Shown: positions 1 to 14,500 of the stretch, one piece after another
Position numbering within the stretch: the first letter of the stretch is position 1
Layout of the letters: every line of letters starts with the position of its first letter
Origin: Ficedula albicollis
Taxonomy: Eukaryota; Chordata; Aves; Passeriformes; Muscicapidae
Direction: 5' to 3'
Length of the DNA stretch: 64,000 nt
Assembly (NCBI RefSeq): GCF_000247815.1
Contig: NC_021671.1
Location: 21,008,038-21,072,037, forward strand
The notes under the pieces: model-generated
What the model was told of the DNA's origin: nothing
Database searches by the model: none
What the model saw: the letters and a program-made list of their open reading frames with translations, nothing else
Made by a program: the position numbers and the translations under genes

Positions 1-240
1 ATGTCTTAAATTAGTCCTTAATGGAAAAATGGATGAAGCCTTAGGTAATTCTTTCCTCCCCTAGCCATGCAAATAAAGTTAATAACTGCTGTCTTTCAGC
101 CTTTCTTTTTCTGTTTACTTAAAGTTACTAATTAGTTGCAGTGATCAGAATTGTATTCTTTAGACTATAAGAAACAGAATTCCAATAGGGAAGACTGAAG
201 CTGTCCTAAATATAAACTGTGCTCTACTAACTTTCAGCCA

Positions 241-753
241 GTCTGTAGAGTTGTCAAGCTGTTTGCAAACGGATTCTTGCAGCACTTGAGTTGTTTTGTT
301 TCATTCTGTGGCTGATGTAGGGAAAATGTGCAGTTTTGCTACTGTAATTGTAAAAGATGAGGAGGAAATTTACATGAATAGATCCTAAGCTTGAGTTATT
401 GAAAAGTACATGAGATGAAAAATATTCATAACTGCATAAAATGTTTAAAAAATATTTTAAATGTGTTATAAAGCAAACTAAATGTGTGAGTAAAAAGGTC
501 TGTAGAGTTGTCAAGCTGTTTGCAAACGGATTCTTGCAGCACTTGAGTTGTTTTGTTTCATTCTGTGGCTGATGTAGGGAAAATGTGCAGTTTTGCTACT
601 GTAATTGTAAAAGATGAGGAGTAAATTTACATGAGTAGGTCCTAAGCTTGAGTTATTGAAAAGTACGTGAGATGAAAAATATTTATAAATGCACAAAATG
701 TTTAAAAAATATTTTAAATGTGTTCTAAAGCAAACTAAATGTGTGAGTAAAAA
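241..753. repeat. Direct tandem duplication, two copies of a 257-bp unit
   Basis: Copy 1 spans 241-496 and copy 2 spans 498-753. Both begin gtctgtagagttgtcaagct and end gtgtgagtaaaaa. By eye about eight substitutions separate them (roughly 97% identity), so the duplication is fairly young or kept homogenised. Each copy contains short opposite-strand reading frames that encode the same peptide tail, but these are just consequences of the duplication and I do not regard them as genes. The unit does not match any mobile element I recognise. Confidence 0.95.
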
Positions 754-3702
754 TTTGTAACTATATCACTTCAGCAACCTTGTGTCATTTATATTTCCAG
801 GTGGTCAGATACTATATTTAGATATGAACTGAAAAAATTACTTAAGAATCCTGTTCTGCTCTCCTTCTGAGTTTGAGCTCTGAGCAAAGGCTCTCTCTAC
901 CAAAACAGTTAATGGATTACAAGTAGGGCTTGATTTCTACTGAACTTTTACAGTGTGTTTAAAGTAGTTGGTAATAACATTGTGGCTCTACTGAGAATGT
1001 CAGCTGTGGAGTTACTCAGCATACATTTAATTCAGAGGTTGGTATGATATGATGATACAGATACCCATATCAAATTATGGTTAAAATGTTACAGAAGTGA
1101 TTCAGTAGGTTTTATATCTAGGACTTCTTTAAGAAGTTGTGTGGCTTTTTATCTCTAGCATAAGTGTTTCAACTGATTTCTGTAAATTTCCATCTTCCTT
1201 GTAGGTCTCATTCATTCAGAATGCTTTTCACCTGTAGTGATGTTGTGGTCTACTTTTGTACAATTATCAATCATAGCAAAGCTGAGTGAGCTTCTTGGTC
1301 AATTCAGTCCTCTATAATCTTTGTTTCAGAGTCAAATACTGACAATGGGTAGCTGGGAAGAAATGTAGTGCAACTAGGCTTCAGCTTTACTGACATCTGT
1401 GAGGAGATCTAGAAATAGGTCAAAAATGGTCTCTTCACAGGTATGCAGTCCCTTAATTCACCTTTGTCCCATGAATTTCAGCTCAGTCATTTTAGCTTTT
1501 GGTGGTTTCATATTAACAATGAGATTCACATCTAAGAGTCTTACGCTTTATGATGCTAAGATATGAAAAGGTACTTTGAAACCGTTGGTTTACTGAGCTC
1601 CAGCAGTGGCACTCCTATGGGTGAGACAAGGTTGAATCTTTCCATTTTGTGGCATCTACTTTCCTTCTGAGATGCATCACATCCTGCACCTTGGAAGAGC
1701 CCTGACCCAAGCAGTCACAGCTGGGGCAATTGCATACAGAGCTGAACTTCTGTTGAACTTCCAATATGCAGAGAGATGCTAATTCAGCTATATTGGATAC
1801 TTTATGTTGAGTATTTGGAAATTTTATTTTGCAGTCCTTAAACTGCAATTGAGTTCAAGAGGATTTTTAAAACAATGCACTGAATATGTTATATAAATTA
1901 TAGAAAATCTGCAACTATCAAGGATTTAGAAATAGTGTGGTATTCTAACTCTCAAGTCATAAACCCATATTGTTACCTTATTAACATAATATAATATTCC
2001 TGCTATAGATCATATTTTATATAATTTACCAGAAAGGAGGTTTATTTGCAGTTCAGCAAATTTTGAAGTAATGTAATGTCCTGCATAAACTGAAAAGTGC
2101 AAGGAAAGAAGTGTAGTCAAGATGAATCCTGCCATACCATTTCTTCATTATATTGTTGTAGCTCTCCCATCAGTCAGGGAATGGATTTGTTAGGGTTTCA
2201 CTGACCTTAGCTCAGGAAACCATGTCAGTCAAGGGGGTCATCCTCTTGATTTGGCTTGTCACATGCACAAGAAGATGCAGAAAAATAGGAAAACATCAGG
2301 TGGCAAATGCTATGGTTGTTGATGTAGCCTGTTTAAAAGCTTTGGGGTTGTTTTTTTAGTTCTTTAAAGATGCATTGTGGTGTTCATAGGTATCAGCTTG
2401 GACAAAAATTATTAAGGGTGCATTTTTATTAGGAGTTAGTGGAGCCTGACTGCACCACTACGAAATTTTCTGCTGTTCTTTTTGTAGATTTACTAAACTC
2501 CTGTGTTCAATCAGTTAATTCGTTACAACTGAGCAAACACCCTGAGCTGTACCTCCACATTTTATTGAAGCATAACAAAAGTGAAAGCAATCTGTGGAAG
2601 CAAATAAAATTACATCTGTTTGCTGATCCCAAACTTGCAAAAAAGGGAGTTGAAATTAATTACTAATTTGTTGAGTAAACTCTTATCAACTCCTCTAAAA
2701 CTATAAAAGCAATAAGACCCAGGATGCCTGACAGGAATTAGCAGTCCTCTCACCACAAAAATACTAACTTACAGAGCATAATTCTAAAATTCTCTACTAT
2801 GGTACTACCACAACATGACCCACAGTATTTAACAATTTTGGGTGGAGGGAAAATGCTTCTGTATTAGTACTTGATTGCTCATCGGATTCTCAAGTGCTAT
2901 GTATTTCAGATTTCTGTCTCGAACTGCTTAGGAAGGCACATAAATTTTTTATAATATGACTAATGATTATATCCTTGTTTGTGCAGGTTATACTCTTAAA
3001 AAACTTGCTCGGTCTTAGCATGCAGTTGTGATGGGATGTGCTGCAATCCAGCTATACGCTGCTGGCAATATTGACATCCAGGTGATGGTAATGGAAACAC
3101 TGCCTTGCCACCAACTTTTTAAATGTGCACACCTCTACCTTTCTGCAACCACCGGGATGTAACCACAGGTTTTGTGGGATTTCATGTTGCCTGCATTCAT
3201 CTTCATGAACTAGGGCAGAGAAATGCTTAAAGAAATCCTGGATGAGAGGGTGGAGTTGGAAAAGGGGTTATATTTGCCTGTATCTCCTGGTACCTTTAGT
3301 TTACAACAGTGACAACATCTACTCCCTTTGCGTTCATCATTTTTGAAGCTGTACAAATATCCCTGAGTTCTTGCCAGTTTGAAATCTGTGTGCATGAGTC
3401 GCATGTGAAAATCAGCGTTGTTGTGTCATGCGATGCCTGTCACTCAGCCTCCCTCAGCTTGGAGTCACCAAGTCTGCTTAATGTGGCAAATTAGTTCAGC
3501 CCCATTGTCCTCATCTGTCCTCAACTTCTGCTGCATTCTCTTTGCTGGAAATAGGCTAAAAAGCTGAAACATTGGTAACTGTTGGCAAGTTTTAATTTAT
3601 GTCCCATGCCTGAATCAGATCCTCTGCCCTGTTCAGTAAGTTGTGTCCCAGAGTTTTTCTTCCATATGAGGTAAAGAAGGGAAAATATTATGAAACCATG
3701 GA
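754..3702. other. Non-coding stretch, nothing recognised
   Basis: AT-rich sequence with frequent stops in all frames. The longest open frames are under 80 codons, and none shows low-complexity-free, protein-like composition with splice sites. I see no repeat family, RNA gene or promoter. It is best read as intergenic or intronic DNA. Confidence 0.7.
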
Positions 3703-4313
<611 letters not shown>

Positions 4314-4372
4314 ATATATGTATCTATATCTATCTATATTTATATCATCTATATCTATCTATAAATATATAA
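4314..4372. repeat. Degenerate TATC/TATA-rich tail of the microsatellite
   Basis: Imperfect repeats of tatctatatctatc type, with tatatatg and ataaatatataatc, follow the CCTA run. They look like decayed microsatellite flank. There is no other content. Confidence 0.8.
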
Positions 4373-5070
4373 TCTTAAAAAAAGGAATTTATAATATACT
4401 AGTGCGTAAATGGGACAAAAATTTTCTATCTCATGTCTAGAAAATGGTATGATAAGATTATTCTTCATAATCCGTTAAATTCATCTTTTTTCCTGAAAGA
4501 ATCAATACAAAAAGTTAAGTTGACTCTACATCACTTTTTTTAGTGTGTTACTTTTGTGCAATAGTGAAATTGAATGCAGCAGGGAAGATGGAGTGTCTTT
4601 TCAGACAACTGAAATGAGCCATTACTTAGTATTATTTTTAAATTACTAATGAGTTCTCCCTATTTTCTCAAGATTATGTTACAGTAGAAATCACTGTTGC
4701 ATATGAACTTTAGTTTTTCCTCTCAGGAGCTGAAATTTGCTAGAATTACTTAAGAAAGATTTTATATTTCTTTCAAATTATCCACCTCTGCTATTGCTAT
4801 TTTGTATTACTGGTTTTTCAGATTTACGTAGCAAAAAGTGTACCTATAGTGTCTGCTTAAAAATATAATCAGTTATATCAAATGTATGCAAAATAACCCA
4901 CCTCCTGAAAATCTTTAAAGTTATATTTTAAAGAAAGGCACAGCTCTCATGTTAAAGTAATGGGAGGAAAAAAGCCATATAAACTAAAGGAAAGAGTATC
5001 TTGGTTCAGGTGTTTACCAATGACAGCTACTTCTACTGAAAAATTAACTCCTGCATTAATCTTTATATGT
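4373..5070. other. Non-coding stretch, nothing recognised
   Basis: AT-rich, with no open frame above 60 codons and no recognised repeat or RNA gene. Confidence 0.7.
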
Positions 5071-5500
5071 TCATAGAATTAGAGAATCATAGAATAGTTG
5101 GAAGGAATCTTTTAAAGGGATTAGTAGATTAGATTAGATTAGATTAGATTAGATTAGATTAGATTAGATTTTAGGGACCTAATCCAACACCCCAGCAATG
5201 AGCAGGAACTTTTTCAACCAAACCATGCTCAGAGTCCCACAATGAGCAGGAACTTTTTCAACCAAACCATGTTGCACAGAGTCCCGAGATTAGATTAGAT
5301 TAGATTAGATTAGATTTTAGGGACCTAATCCAACACCCCAGCAATGAGCAGGAACTTTTTCAACCAAACCATGCTCAGAGTCCCATCCAACTTAATGCTG
5401 AATGTTTTCAAGGATCAGGCATCTACCACCTCTGTGGGCAACTTGTTTCAGTGTTTTACTGGAACAGGTTCTGAAGAATGTTCTGAGAACACCTTTTGAG
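5071..5500 (-). mobile_element. CR1-type LINE 3' fragment, with internal duplications
   Basis: The + strand begins with tcatagaat / atcatagaatag, the reverse complement of the terminal octamer-type repeats that end avian CR1 elements. It continues with phrases that follow the CR1 3' region in order: ggaaggaatctttt..., cagagtcccatccaac, ttcaaggatcaggcatctac, cacctctgtgggcaacttgt and ttccagtgt-like text. The element therefore lies on the minus strand, with its 3' end at about 5071. Only a 5'-truncated piece without coding capacity is present, which is typical of CR1. It is unusual in holding two (AGATT)n tracts and a duplicated block of about 146 bp. Family membership comes from memory of CR1 consensus sequence and was not searched. 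Confidence 0.85.
5126..5385. repeat. (AGATT)n tracts and 146-bp duplication inside the CR1 relic
   Basis: AGATT is repeated nine times at 5126-5170 and six times at 5287-5316. Each tract is followed by the same 69-bp block (5171-5239 and 5317-5385), which begins ttagggacctaatccaacac. Between them, 5240-5285 is a third, partial copy containing caatgagcaggaactttttc. The arrangement suggests a microsatellite born inside CR1, then duplicated together with its flank. Confidence 0.95.
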
Positions 5501-8500
5501 GACCTGAGACAATTACCAGGAACCAAGGATTCTCAGTAAATGTAGAAGCAGCAGTGTTTTCGATGTTCTGCTGATATCACTGTTTGTGTGATTTACCACT
5601 TGCATATTTTGATTCTCTTCAAACATTCACTTTGGAGACAGTGACAGAAATAATGTGCTGAACTAGAGCCCAGTAGGTTTCTCCATTCCTTGGCTGTGTC
5701 CCTGGAGCTTGCCTATGAAGAGGCAAAAAAGACTGTGGTCAACCCGTGTGGTTAAGGGCAGGTTTAAAGGCTTAAAGGTGAATGAAGACACTCTCAACAT
5801 GCAGTTCTGTAAGGTACACGAAGGTACATGTTAGAGCATAACCTAACATAACCTGCCATTTTTCAATTTGGTCTGAATCTCTTAATCCTAAATCCAGTCT
5901 GCTGATGCATTCGGGAATGTAAGCAAGTTCAGGGTATGGGACTGATGAGGGGGAGATGTTTTTGGATAGCCTGAGCAGCAATTCACTTTATATTTTGTTG
6001 CACATTATCAACACTTCAGTTAAACCAATTAAGACTCTTTAAAATTGATTATGCTGGTGTAAAAATGGCAACACACCAACATTTAATGTAACAGTTACCA
6101 CTGTTTATGTCTGTGCCTGTTTTAGTATCTTTGGCCTTTGTGATCTCAAAAATTCTTCCCACCGGAATTGATTTCCTCTCAATTTTGTGGTAGTAGAATA
6201 TTTTTCTATGTACAGCGTTGGGAAAAATAATCAAAGTCCAAAGATTTGTGTAACTTTTTGCTTTAGAGTCATATATGTGTAACATGCCTGTCCATTCTTT
6301 TTTATCAACTGTTTGGACAATACATTTATATTTACTTTTGTTAAAAACATTGATTGCACTTCAGAGTGAAAAACAAGCAACATTTAATACAGAAAATATT
6401 TTCTAGTGGGAATGATGCCTATAAAGGTTTCATAATGTTTTCATTGTCTGAAGATCTAGTACAATATCATGTTCAGGCAACGCTTTCTATGTAATTCAAT
6501 GTTAAATGTCCCAACATGCTATAAAAACTCCCCACCGGAGAGGAAAAAATGGCATTGCATAACCAAATTAGATTCATGTACAAATGTTTTTTAAAAGGTC
6601 AGGGAATGGAAATCTACGTTGTTTTAGGTGAATAGCAGGTACAACACAGCAGATAATCTTGAGAAGGTTGCCTGAAACAATTAGGAAACTTTGCCTTTAC
6701 TGCCAATCAGTTTGAATAGAAAAAACCTGACTTAACATGAGTCAGACCAAAATATGTTTGGATTTGTTTGCACTGTGGCCCAGGATTTTGTATTATTTGT
6801 ACTGTGAGAAAATGTTGTTTTTTTTTTAATGCAAAATACCACATCTCTGCCCTGGCAACTGCAAGGGCAATGCTGTTAAAAAGCATATCTATTGTACAAT
6901 TTGCTCTCAGTAACTTCTGGTTTCCTTTTCTTGCCTCAGAATATTAAAAAAAAAGGCATTGTGATCATAGTTGCATATTTGCTGGTGGAAACCAGGGAAT
7001 TTTGTCTTTCTTTTAATATTACCTCCTGTGTCCTCTGACTTTTTTGTGACTGGAGATATTGTTTGATTGAGAGATCTAAATGATGAAACTTGCCAATATT
7101 GCTCAGCACATGTGCAAAGATTTGGTTTTGTCCGGCTTTATCTTTTTAAAAATGTAAGCTGTTTACCTAGGGAACCCAGCACTCTCACATGTATGTAGTG
7201 TTTCCCATTCATATTCCTTCCTTGGCAGCCTTGGATTTTCCGAGTGGAATTAAGTGCAGGATGTGGTCCAGTGTCCTATGTCCCTTAACACAGCCCATCT
7301 CCCCCTCTGCCATTCAGACTGTGACTGCATTTGCCATGATCATTGGCACAGACTGACTCTCAGCAAGAATGATCCCCTTGGCTTTTCCAGGCTGTCTGTG
7401 TCCCAAATGCACACTTACTCCTCAACCACTGCCATCTTGCAGCATATGCTCTTTTTCTTCCTCAGAGGTTCTTGATGTGGCCATACAGGCCCCCTGGGCC
7501 AAGTACTGCAGCTGTTTGGAATGATCTTTGGGACACATGGGAAACCTAAGAGTTATTACAAATTTGGCAGACAAATCCAAGACATAGCCAAAAATGCCCC
7601 AGAGCTACAGATTGTTTGGTGAGCTATAAAAATAAGTACCTATGTCCCAAGGAAATATATACGAAGGTCAGTTTTCTTCTCAAAACTCTTGGTTGTTGCT
7701 TTCCATGTTGATACCTCCAAAACAGAACAGGATTACAAGAATTCACTGTGTATACATATTATTTAGTTTCTATAGGAATAGATCATGTGAATCAGCAAGG
7801 AGTGGTAGATAAAAAATTTAGCCTTACTACAAGTCTTTTGCAGCATTCTCACAGTCCCTGCAGGCTGAAAGAGTTCATTGAAGCTCAGGAAATTTAGTGC
7901 AGTGAGTCTCCTTCAGCTTTTTCAAGGACTTAATCTCTGGGCGGCCTAGGACAAAGGGGAATGCCCCAGAAGTGAGGAGCCAAGTTAAGCTGGAGTGTAA
8001 CTAATGCCCTGTCTTCCTTATAGGAAATTAATTTTTGTGGAGCAATATTCAAATGCTAAAGAGTGAAGAGCATGATATATTGTACTGAAGTGCTCTTACA
8101 GGCTGCTGTGCAGTGATTTGATTTAGTCTGTAACCAGAAATTTACTATGTGTATTTTCCCTAAATACTTGTACAGTTTCCCCAGAATATATTTTAGCAGC
8201 TAGGTTGTTCAGCTTGAAAACTGAACTTATGGGTCTGTTTCCGTGGTTTACAAAAACACATCTTATAAATAAATTTACCTACTAGAAAACCCTCTGTCTA
8301 TTAATTCTTCCAATTAAACCTTAACATATACTTCTTGAGAATTTGCATTTGTGCCTTAGGCATGGGAATCATGCATAGTAATTCCATGGATTATAATAGA
8401 ACTCTGCCTACCCTGATCAAAGTTATGTCCTTATTTTTCCCCTGTGTTTATTGGAAGCTTTTGATTCCATCAATCACACCAAGGCAATGTCAACTTTGAA

Positions 8501-11500
8501 AAGGCACCGCTGAGTACTGGCACCACAAGTACTATTTTGGCATGTTTGGAGTAGTCTCAGGCAGAGCTCACTGGTAGTTATTCTGCTCAACCTTTTTTCC
8601 TTCTCATAGCTCTTCAGGGTTCCATCTTCAGACCTTATTAGTCTTTTGTTGCTTTTTAAATGCTGGTATCTAGGTTACAGTAGCCTTTTAATATATTAGA
8701 TGTACCATGCAGATGACAAGGCTTCCTTTCTGAGCTGTCCTTTCCAAACTTGGTTTAGTTCCTGCAGTTTCTGAGCTTCCCTGAAGACTTGTTTCTGAGT
8801 TTTGGCCAAAAGAAAGCACATTATTTTGCTTTTGTGACAAAACATAAGTTGTATGTGTGGAACCCACTATCATGCTGGCCTAGCTCTTTCTTCACAGTCC
8901 CTTTGAGGCTAATTTTTCCATTTCCTGTCACTACAGCTTGCACTCTTGGAGGCAGTTTTAAATCAGTAGTAATGTCTTTGATGTTTTTCTTTCACCATGC
9001 CAGGAACATTCCCAGAATGACATTGATGCTCTCCCAGGCTGTCCAAATGTGTATTCATGGCAGGCTTCTGCTAAGCTGCTGTAACACTCTCCTGCTCTGT
9101 TTGCTAGCTTGCCAGATGTGAATAAGCTCCAGTTAATTGAAAATACCAGATTTTGAATAGGTTGCAGTTAATTCAAAATGCTATGGCTGATACCAAAATA
9201 TGATGTGGCTAAATTTTAACCATTGCATCTCTCTTCAGTGAAAATCAAATGACAGAAACATCTGTCAGATGTTTTGAACTTTTTCTTCTTAGGCTTCCTG
9301 TGTTCTTAAAGGAAAATGTACAGAGGATCTTCCCAAAGAAAGCTGAATGCATCTGACATAACTGGGGGTCAGGTAGAATAAATGGACTTGGTGCTTTTAA
9401 ATGGCAGCTGAAAATGAAATGCTAACATTGTGAATTGTTTTCTGATGCTGCTGTGGAGATTCATGCCTACAGATGGGAGACATTAACTTTCTGTCTGTCA
9501 CTCTAAGAGCTTCTTTTCTTTTCCCTGTGCCCTCTAGTATGTAAAGCTGGGATTTAGACATTTTGCATAATTGTACTTTTGTGGTTATGGCTAAAACAAC
9601 TTAGAAAAAAGATTTTGTTTTGTTGTCTCTGTTTCTAAGTCATATACTTTATAGTGTTTATATTCCAACCATTTTGAAGTTGAGTGAGACTGTTTGCAAA
9701 ATCGAGTATAAATACTTATACTAAAATATTTCTATGGCTAGGATTTTGAATAGTCATGCTACATTGGAATATTTGCATGTGCTAGAGCCATAGCAATTTC
9801 TGCCTTCCATGATGATACTTCAATTAATAAAACAGCTATTCAGAAAGAGACTTCGTGAAGAATATGGAAAAGCCTATGCTTTTCATTATAAATGGATGAA
9901 TCTGTTATTATCACATGATTCAAACAAAGCCCCTGAGTTACCTATCTGATGGCAGAGAGGCCCCAGGCAGGAGGGTGTGTGCTAAGGTAATGTAAGTATC
10001 TGAAATGGGCAGGCAGAATAACTGAAGCTGTTAGACCAACCAGGCTGATGCCAGCCCTATACAGCAGAGTGAACATCAGAATGCTGATATGGGATTTAAT
10101 TCTTTACAATTGAAAGGATAGGAATATGAGTCAAACAGCATTTATGACTTGTAGATCTGGTTTCATTCCTCTGAAAAGTTTGCTTCATTAAGGCAATTGT
10201 GTACATACCATAGAAGCTGCCTTTCATAAAGCCCTGAACTCGTTATTGTGATTAGAAGTCAACACTATCTGATACTGATTAAGTGTATATTAAACACTAA
10301 TGGACTTAGACACTTGGTAGCTGGTATACATCAAAGAGGTGTCATGGAAGATTTATCATTGAATAGAAGCATTTCAAATAGGATTTTGCAGAGAGGAGTT
10401 ACAGGTCAAGACAATTAAATGCTGTTTTATAAATAACTGAAAAAGTAAATATAAAAATAGTGTGAATAAAATTTATGGGTGATATAAAGCAGGTCAAAAT
10501 ATTGAGAACTGAGTGGCCAGGTTAAGCAATCTGGATGTCTTAAGAGGTAGGATGCAAGCAAAAGATGAACTTAGGTTCACTCCACAGAGAGTCTTGCATG
10601 AGAAGCTGCACAGGCTGTGATGCAGCTCTGCTCCTGTTGCTCACAGTCCTCGTGCTCAGCTTGCTGGTTTGTCTGAGGAGAATGGCACACTGACTCTGTT
10701 TTTGGCACCTGAGCCAGCTTCCCTGTCTGGCTGCAGCACACTGGGCTGTGTCTGCAGTTATTCTGTCCTCCTGAAAATGTGGATACAGACCTGCAGAAGT
10801 GGGTCCCACACGTAGACTGAGGTTTGCTATTGACTTAGAATCATTTGTGTGAGCAGATTATGAAAGTAATATTTAGAGGTCTTAAGTTATGTTTCACCGT
10901 TATTTGTAATTTATTAACCAACACAAAGCCTAAAGAAAAGCAAGGGAACAAAAAAGTTTCATATTATGTAAAATTCATTATGAAAAACTGAGCATACAGA
11001 GGTTAAAGTGGTTACACAAGTTGAGTGGGTGAAAAAAGAATTTTGAGCTGGAGTTTGCTCCCTATTGTTCAGGATTCATATGAGTTAAAGATGAAGTATT
11101 ATAAAATTAAGATACCTGGATTTTCAACCCATGTAACATTAATATAATGTTATGTATGAATACTCAAAACTACTATATGTTTTTCTGCCTGTTTTCCCTC
11201 TGTCTGGTATCAAATTTTACAAAGAAGAGAAGAAATTTTTACAAATCAGGCCAGTTACTGGTTTGTTCTGTCATTTACTGTAGGATAAATCACACAGCTA
11301 TTAAAAGGAGAGTGCACAATCCTTGTTTACACTGCATCTCTTTTGTTGGCACAAGCTCATGTGATGCTTCAGGGTGAGGGAAGGTCAAAGAACAGTTCTT
11401 TCTAAAGCAAATTCATCCAGGAGCATTGTCTTCCAGCCCCAGTGCTTCCCTGACTTGTCCCATTGCGAGGCGCTTTGTGCTCTGCTTCTGTGGCCGGCAA

Positions 11501-14500
11501 GCACAAGGGCAGCACTGTCTCTTCATGGCAGAGCTGCAGGCTTGTGTTGGATCATGGCCCTGAAAAACCTCAGTAGCTACTCAAATTTGGCTTTGCTGCT
11601 CTCCTTGTCATTGTCATGTTTTGCTGCTGCTCTCCTTCCTATGCATGGGATTTCCAAACCCATGGTTTGCTTACCTATCAATTGCATTTTGCACACCTGC
11701 TCCTCTTGAGGCTGATAGCTTTATTTCCCAAGTGGGAGTTAGCTTCCAAGGGATCAAAGCTGTTGTGGACAGTGTTAGGGATGACATGCAAGCTTTGGAA
11801 ATAGAAATGGAGTGGGTTTTCATCTGTTTGAAATGCTCCAGAACAATGGAAAGAGAGATTACACCAGAAATGGACCATCTAATTTTCTTTCTGGCTGTTT
11901 ATACGCTTCTGGGTTCTCCTTGTAGCATGTGGCAAATCATTCAGACAGAAGGACAAGAGTGAAAAATGGATGGTTTGACTCCCTAAAGCAAATTTTGCTC
12001 AAGTGAATTACTATTGGTGCAGAGCATGAAGGTATCAGATGAAAATTCCCATCCCAAAACCATATGAAACACATACCACATTAGCTTTAAAATAAATTTT
12101 GAGAGAGATCCATGTGGAAAACCTGACTAGAACTACAGCTGACTTGGTATGTATAGGGAGGTTTATAATCACATTTGCTGAAAAGTTTAATCCAGGAATA
12201 CTAAGACCAATTTATGGTGTATGAGAGTAACAACTTGCAATAATACTGGTTATAAGTAACAAAGAAATTATGGAGACAGGGAAAATCAGAGTGATGTTTA
12301 CAAGCTCAAAGTCTGGCAGCAATGACACTCTGAAAACGGTAGTGAGCCCCAGATACTCCAAGTGAAAAGAGGCAGCTGGTCTGCTGAGAGATGGATGTTG
12401 ATGCAAGGCCAGGGATGTTCCTGTTAGCATCTCTAAGAATAATTAGAACTATGTAAATAGAGTGAGATCTCCTGGAAAACAAAACAAAATAGCAATATAC
12501 CTGTTTTTGCTTTTCACAATAATGGAATACTGATCCACCTAAAAACATTTCAGAAAAGCATGAAGAATTGCCCCATGGGGACATGAGGGAGGCAAACGTC
12601 AGGTGCAGAGCTTGTTTTTGATGTGTGGGGGCAGTGTGGAGGTCCTGGGTTCCCATCTGAGAGAACCAGCAAGGGGAAGTGGAGTAGCTGTGGAAGAGGA
12701 GCAGGATTTCATATCATCCAGTCCCTCTCCAAGCTGCTACCTACGGCGTCACTCATGACCTTTGGAGGCTCAGTTATCTTCTGCTGCCCCACCACCTGTA
12801 ACTACGAGGACATCATCACAAAGTAGCCAAGCATCATTCGGGTTGGGACTGACAGAGGCACAGCTTTCCAGGGCAGCCAGAAACACGGAAAATAAATCTG
12901 AGAGAGACAGTGTTACTGCTGCTGCAGGTGGTGAAAAATAAATACAGCTGAGCCCCAGAAAAAGGTTCTTTCTTCAGCCGCTTGCAACATTGAATGAGGT
13001 GGGGCAATTGAAATCTCATAATCTCTTTGTGGCCTTTCTCCTTCCTGGTGTAAACAGGTGAGAGAAAGCAGAAAATGAAGGTAAGTAAAGAGGAGAAGTT
13101 CGAGACAAAATGAGGAGAGAGCAGGCTGATTGAAGTAGAAAGCAAGTGTAAATTAATGGCCCTCTTGGCCTCCCCAGGTGTGCTTTCCACTGAGGTGTAA
13201 ATTCCAGTAACATATGTGTAGTCTGGGAAGTAATTTAGTGGAGAAATTAAAGTACTAACAAGTGGACAGTTAGGAAGTGCTACATTAACACGTTTAAAGA
13301 CCTGTAAGTAGCTCTGCATGGTGGGAGGCTGGGAGAGCAGCAGGTTTCAGTACATGTGCTCCATAGATGCCAGTCTCTGCTCACAGGTAGCATGAGACTG
13401 TCTGTGCACTGTAGTCTGAGCTGGTGTCTGCTTTATTTTATGAGATTTCACCACTGGACTTGAAGGTGGCAGAACAGCGGGCAAAGAGGTGCAGTGAAGG
13501 AGAACCAGCACTCTGATGATGGAAACAATGCTTTCAGTGCATCTAAATGACATTGGTCTATTACTGTGCTGCCTATTGCACAGCATGCTGAAATGACTCT
13601 TTCTGTTTTAAAATGCAGAGTTTCTCCTCCTGGGACTTAACGTAGGTGGCTTTTTCTCTTGCTTCTATATGATTTCCATGCCCCTACAGTCACTCTGTGA
13701 ACATTATTGGTGCTCTTGTTTACTCAAGGGCTTTTCTCCAACATTCAGTTTATAGTGAATTGCTCAGGAATTACATTATATTTTTTATCGTCTAGTTCTG
13801 CAGTCTTTCCATAAAATCCAACCACAGCATGGAAATATGTATGGTACATTTATAAAGTCTTCCATATGTAAAACAAATTAAGCTCTAATATACACCCCAG
13901 GCTATTGTGCTAGTGGGAGACCAGGATTCTGCAGTTGCACTCCATGGGAACATTGCTGCTTTTTGAAGTGTACATGAAGGATGATGTATTATCTACCTGA
14001 TGCGTGTTTGAAAGCATGAACTATGAACTACCAGGTCAATAAAAAGGGGATACTTCAAAGGACAGGCTGGAAACAGAATGTATTGAAGTCACAATGATGA
14101 CAGCTTGTCACTTGTCACTGCTGTTTCAGCAGGAATATCTAGCTAGCCAGTATGCAAATATGAAGGCACTATGACATTATCAAACTCAAGGATTGCAGAG
14201 TCCACCAAAAATCCTGAGAAAGTCTGCTTGATACTGCTTGATGCACACCTTGCACACCTGAGCCACCTTGGTTAAAGGTAGACATCCCCAGAAGAGCAGT
14301 TCTGCTTCATATGCACCAAATGTGTGATCCTACAGGACTAAAAACTGGACTACAAAAACCAGTCATGAGAATTAAATCCTAGTCCTGAGATGGCATTTAC
14401 TGGTGCCAAGGACTATTTTATCTCTCAGCTCACTCTAATGAGGTCCATAATTGTTGGCCTGTAATTCTAAAATACAGAAATTATGTTTCTGCACTTGCAC

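Noticed and set aside
5126..5316. Interstitial telomere-like repeat
   Set aside because: The unit is AGATT and the single ttaggg at each block start is not repeated, so this is not a telomeric (TTAGGG)n array.
11374..11962. Overlapping plus-strand frames with a partly protein-like C-terminal portion (11621-11962)
   Set aside because: Briefly considered as a decayed retroviral or pseudogene fragment. No motif could be named and no repeat boundary was seen.
12834..13319. 161-codon minus-strand frame
   Set aside because: Low-information Ser/Leu/Phe-rich translation with no family resemblance.
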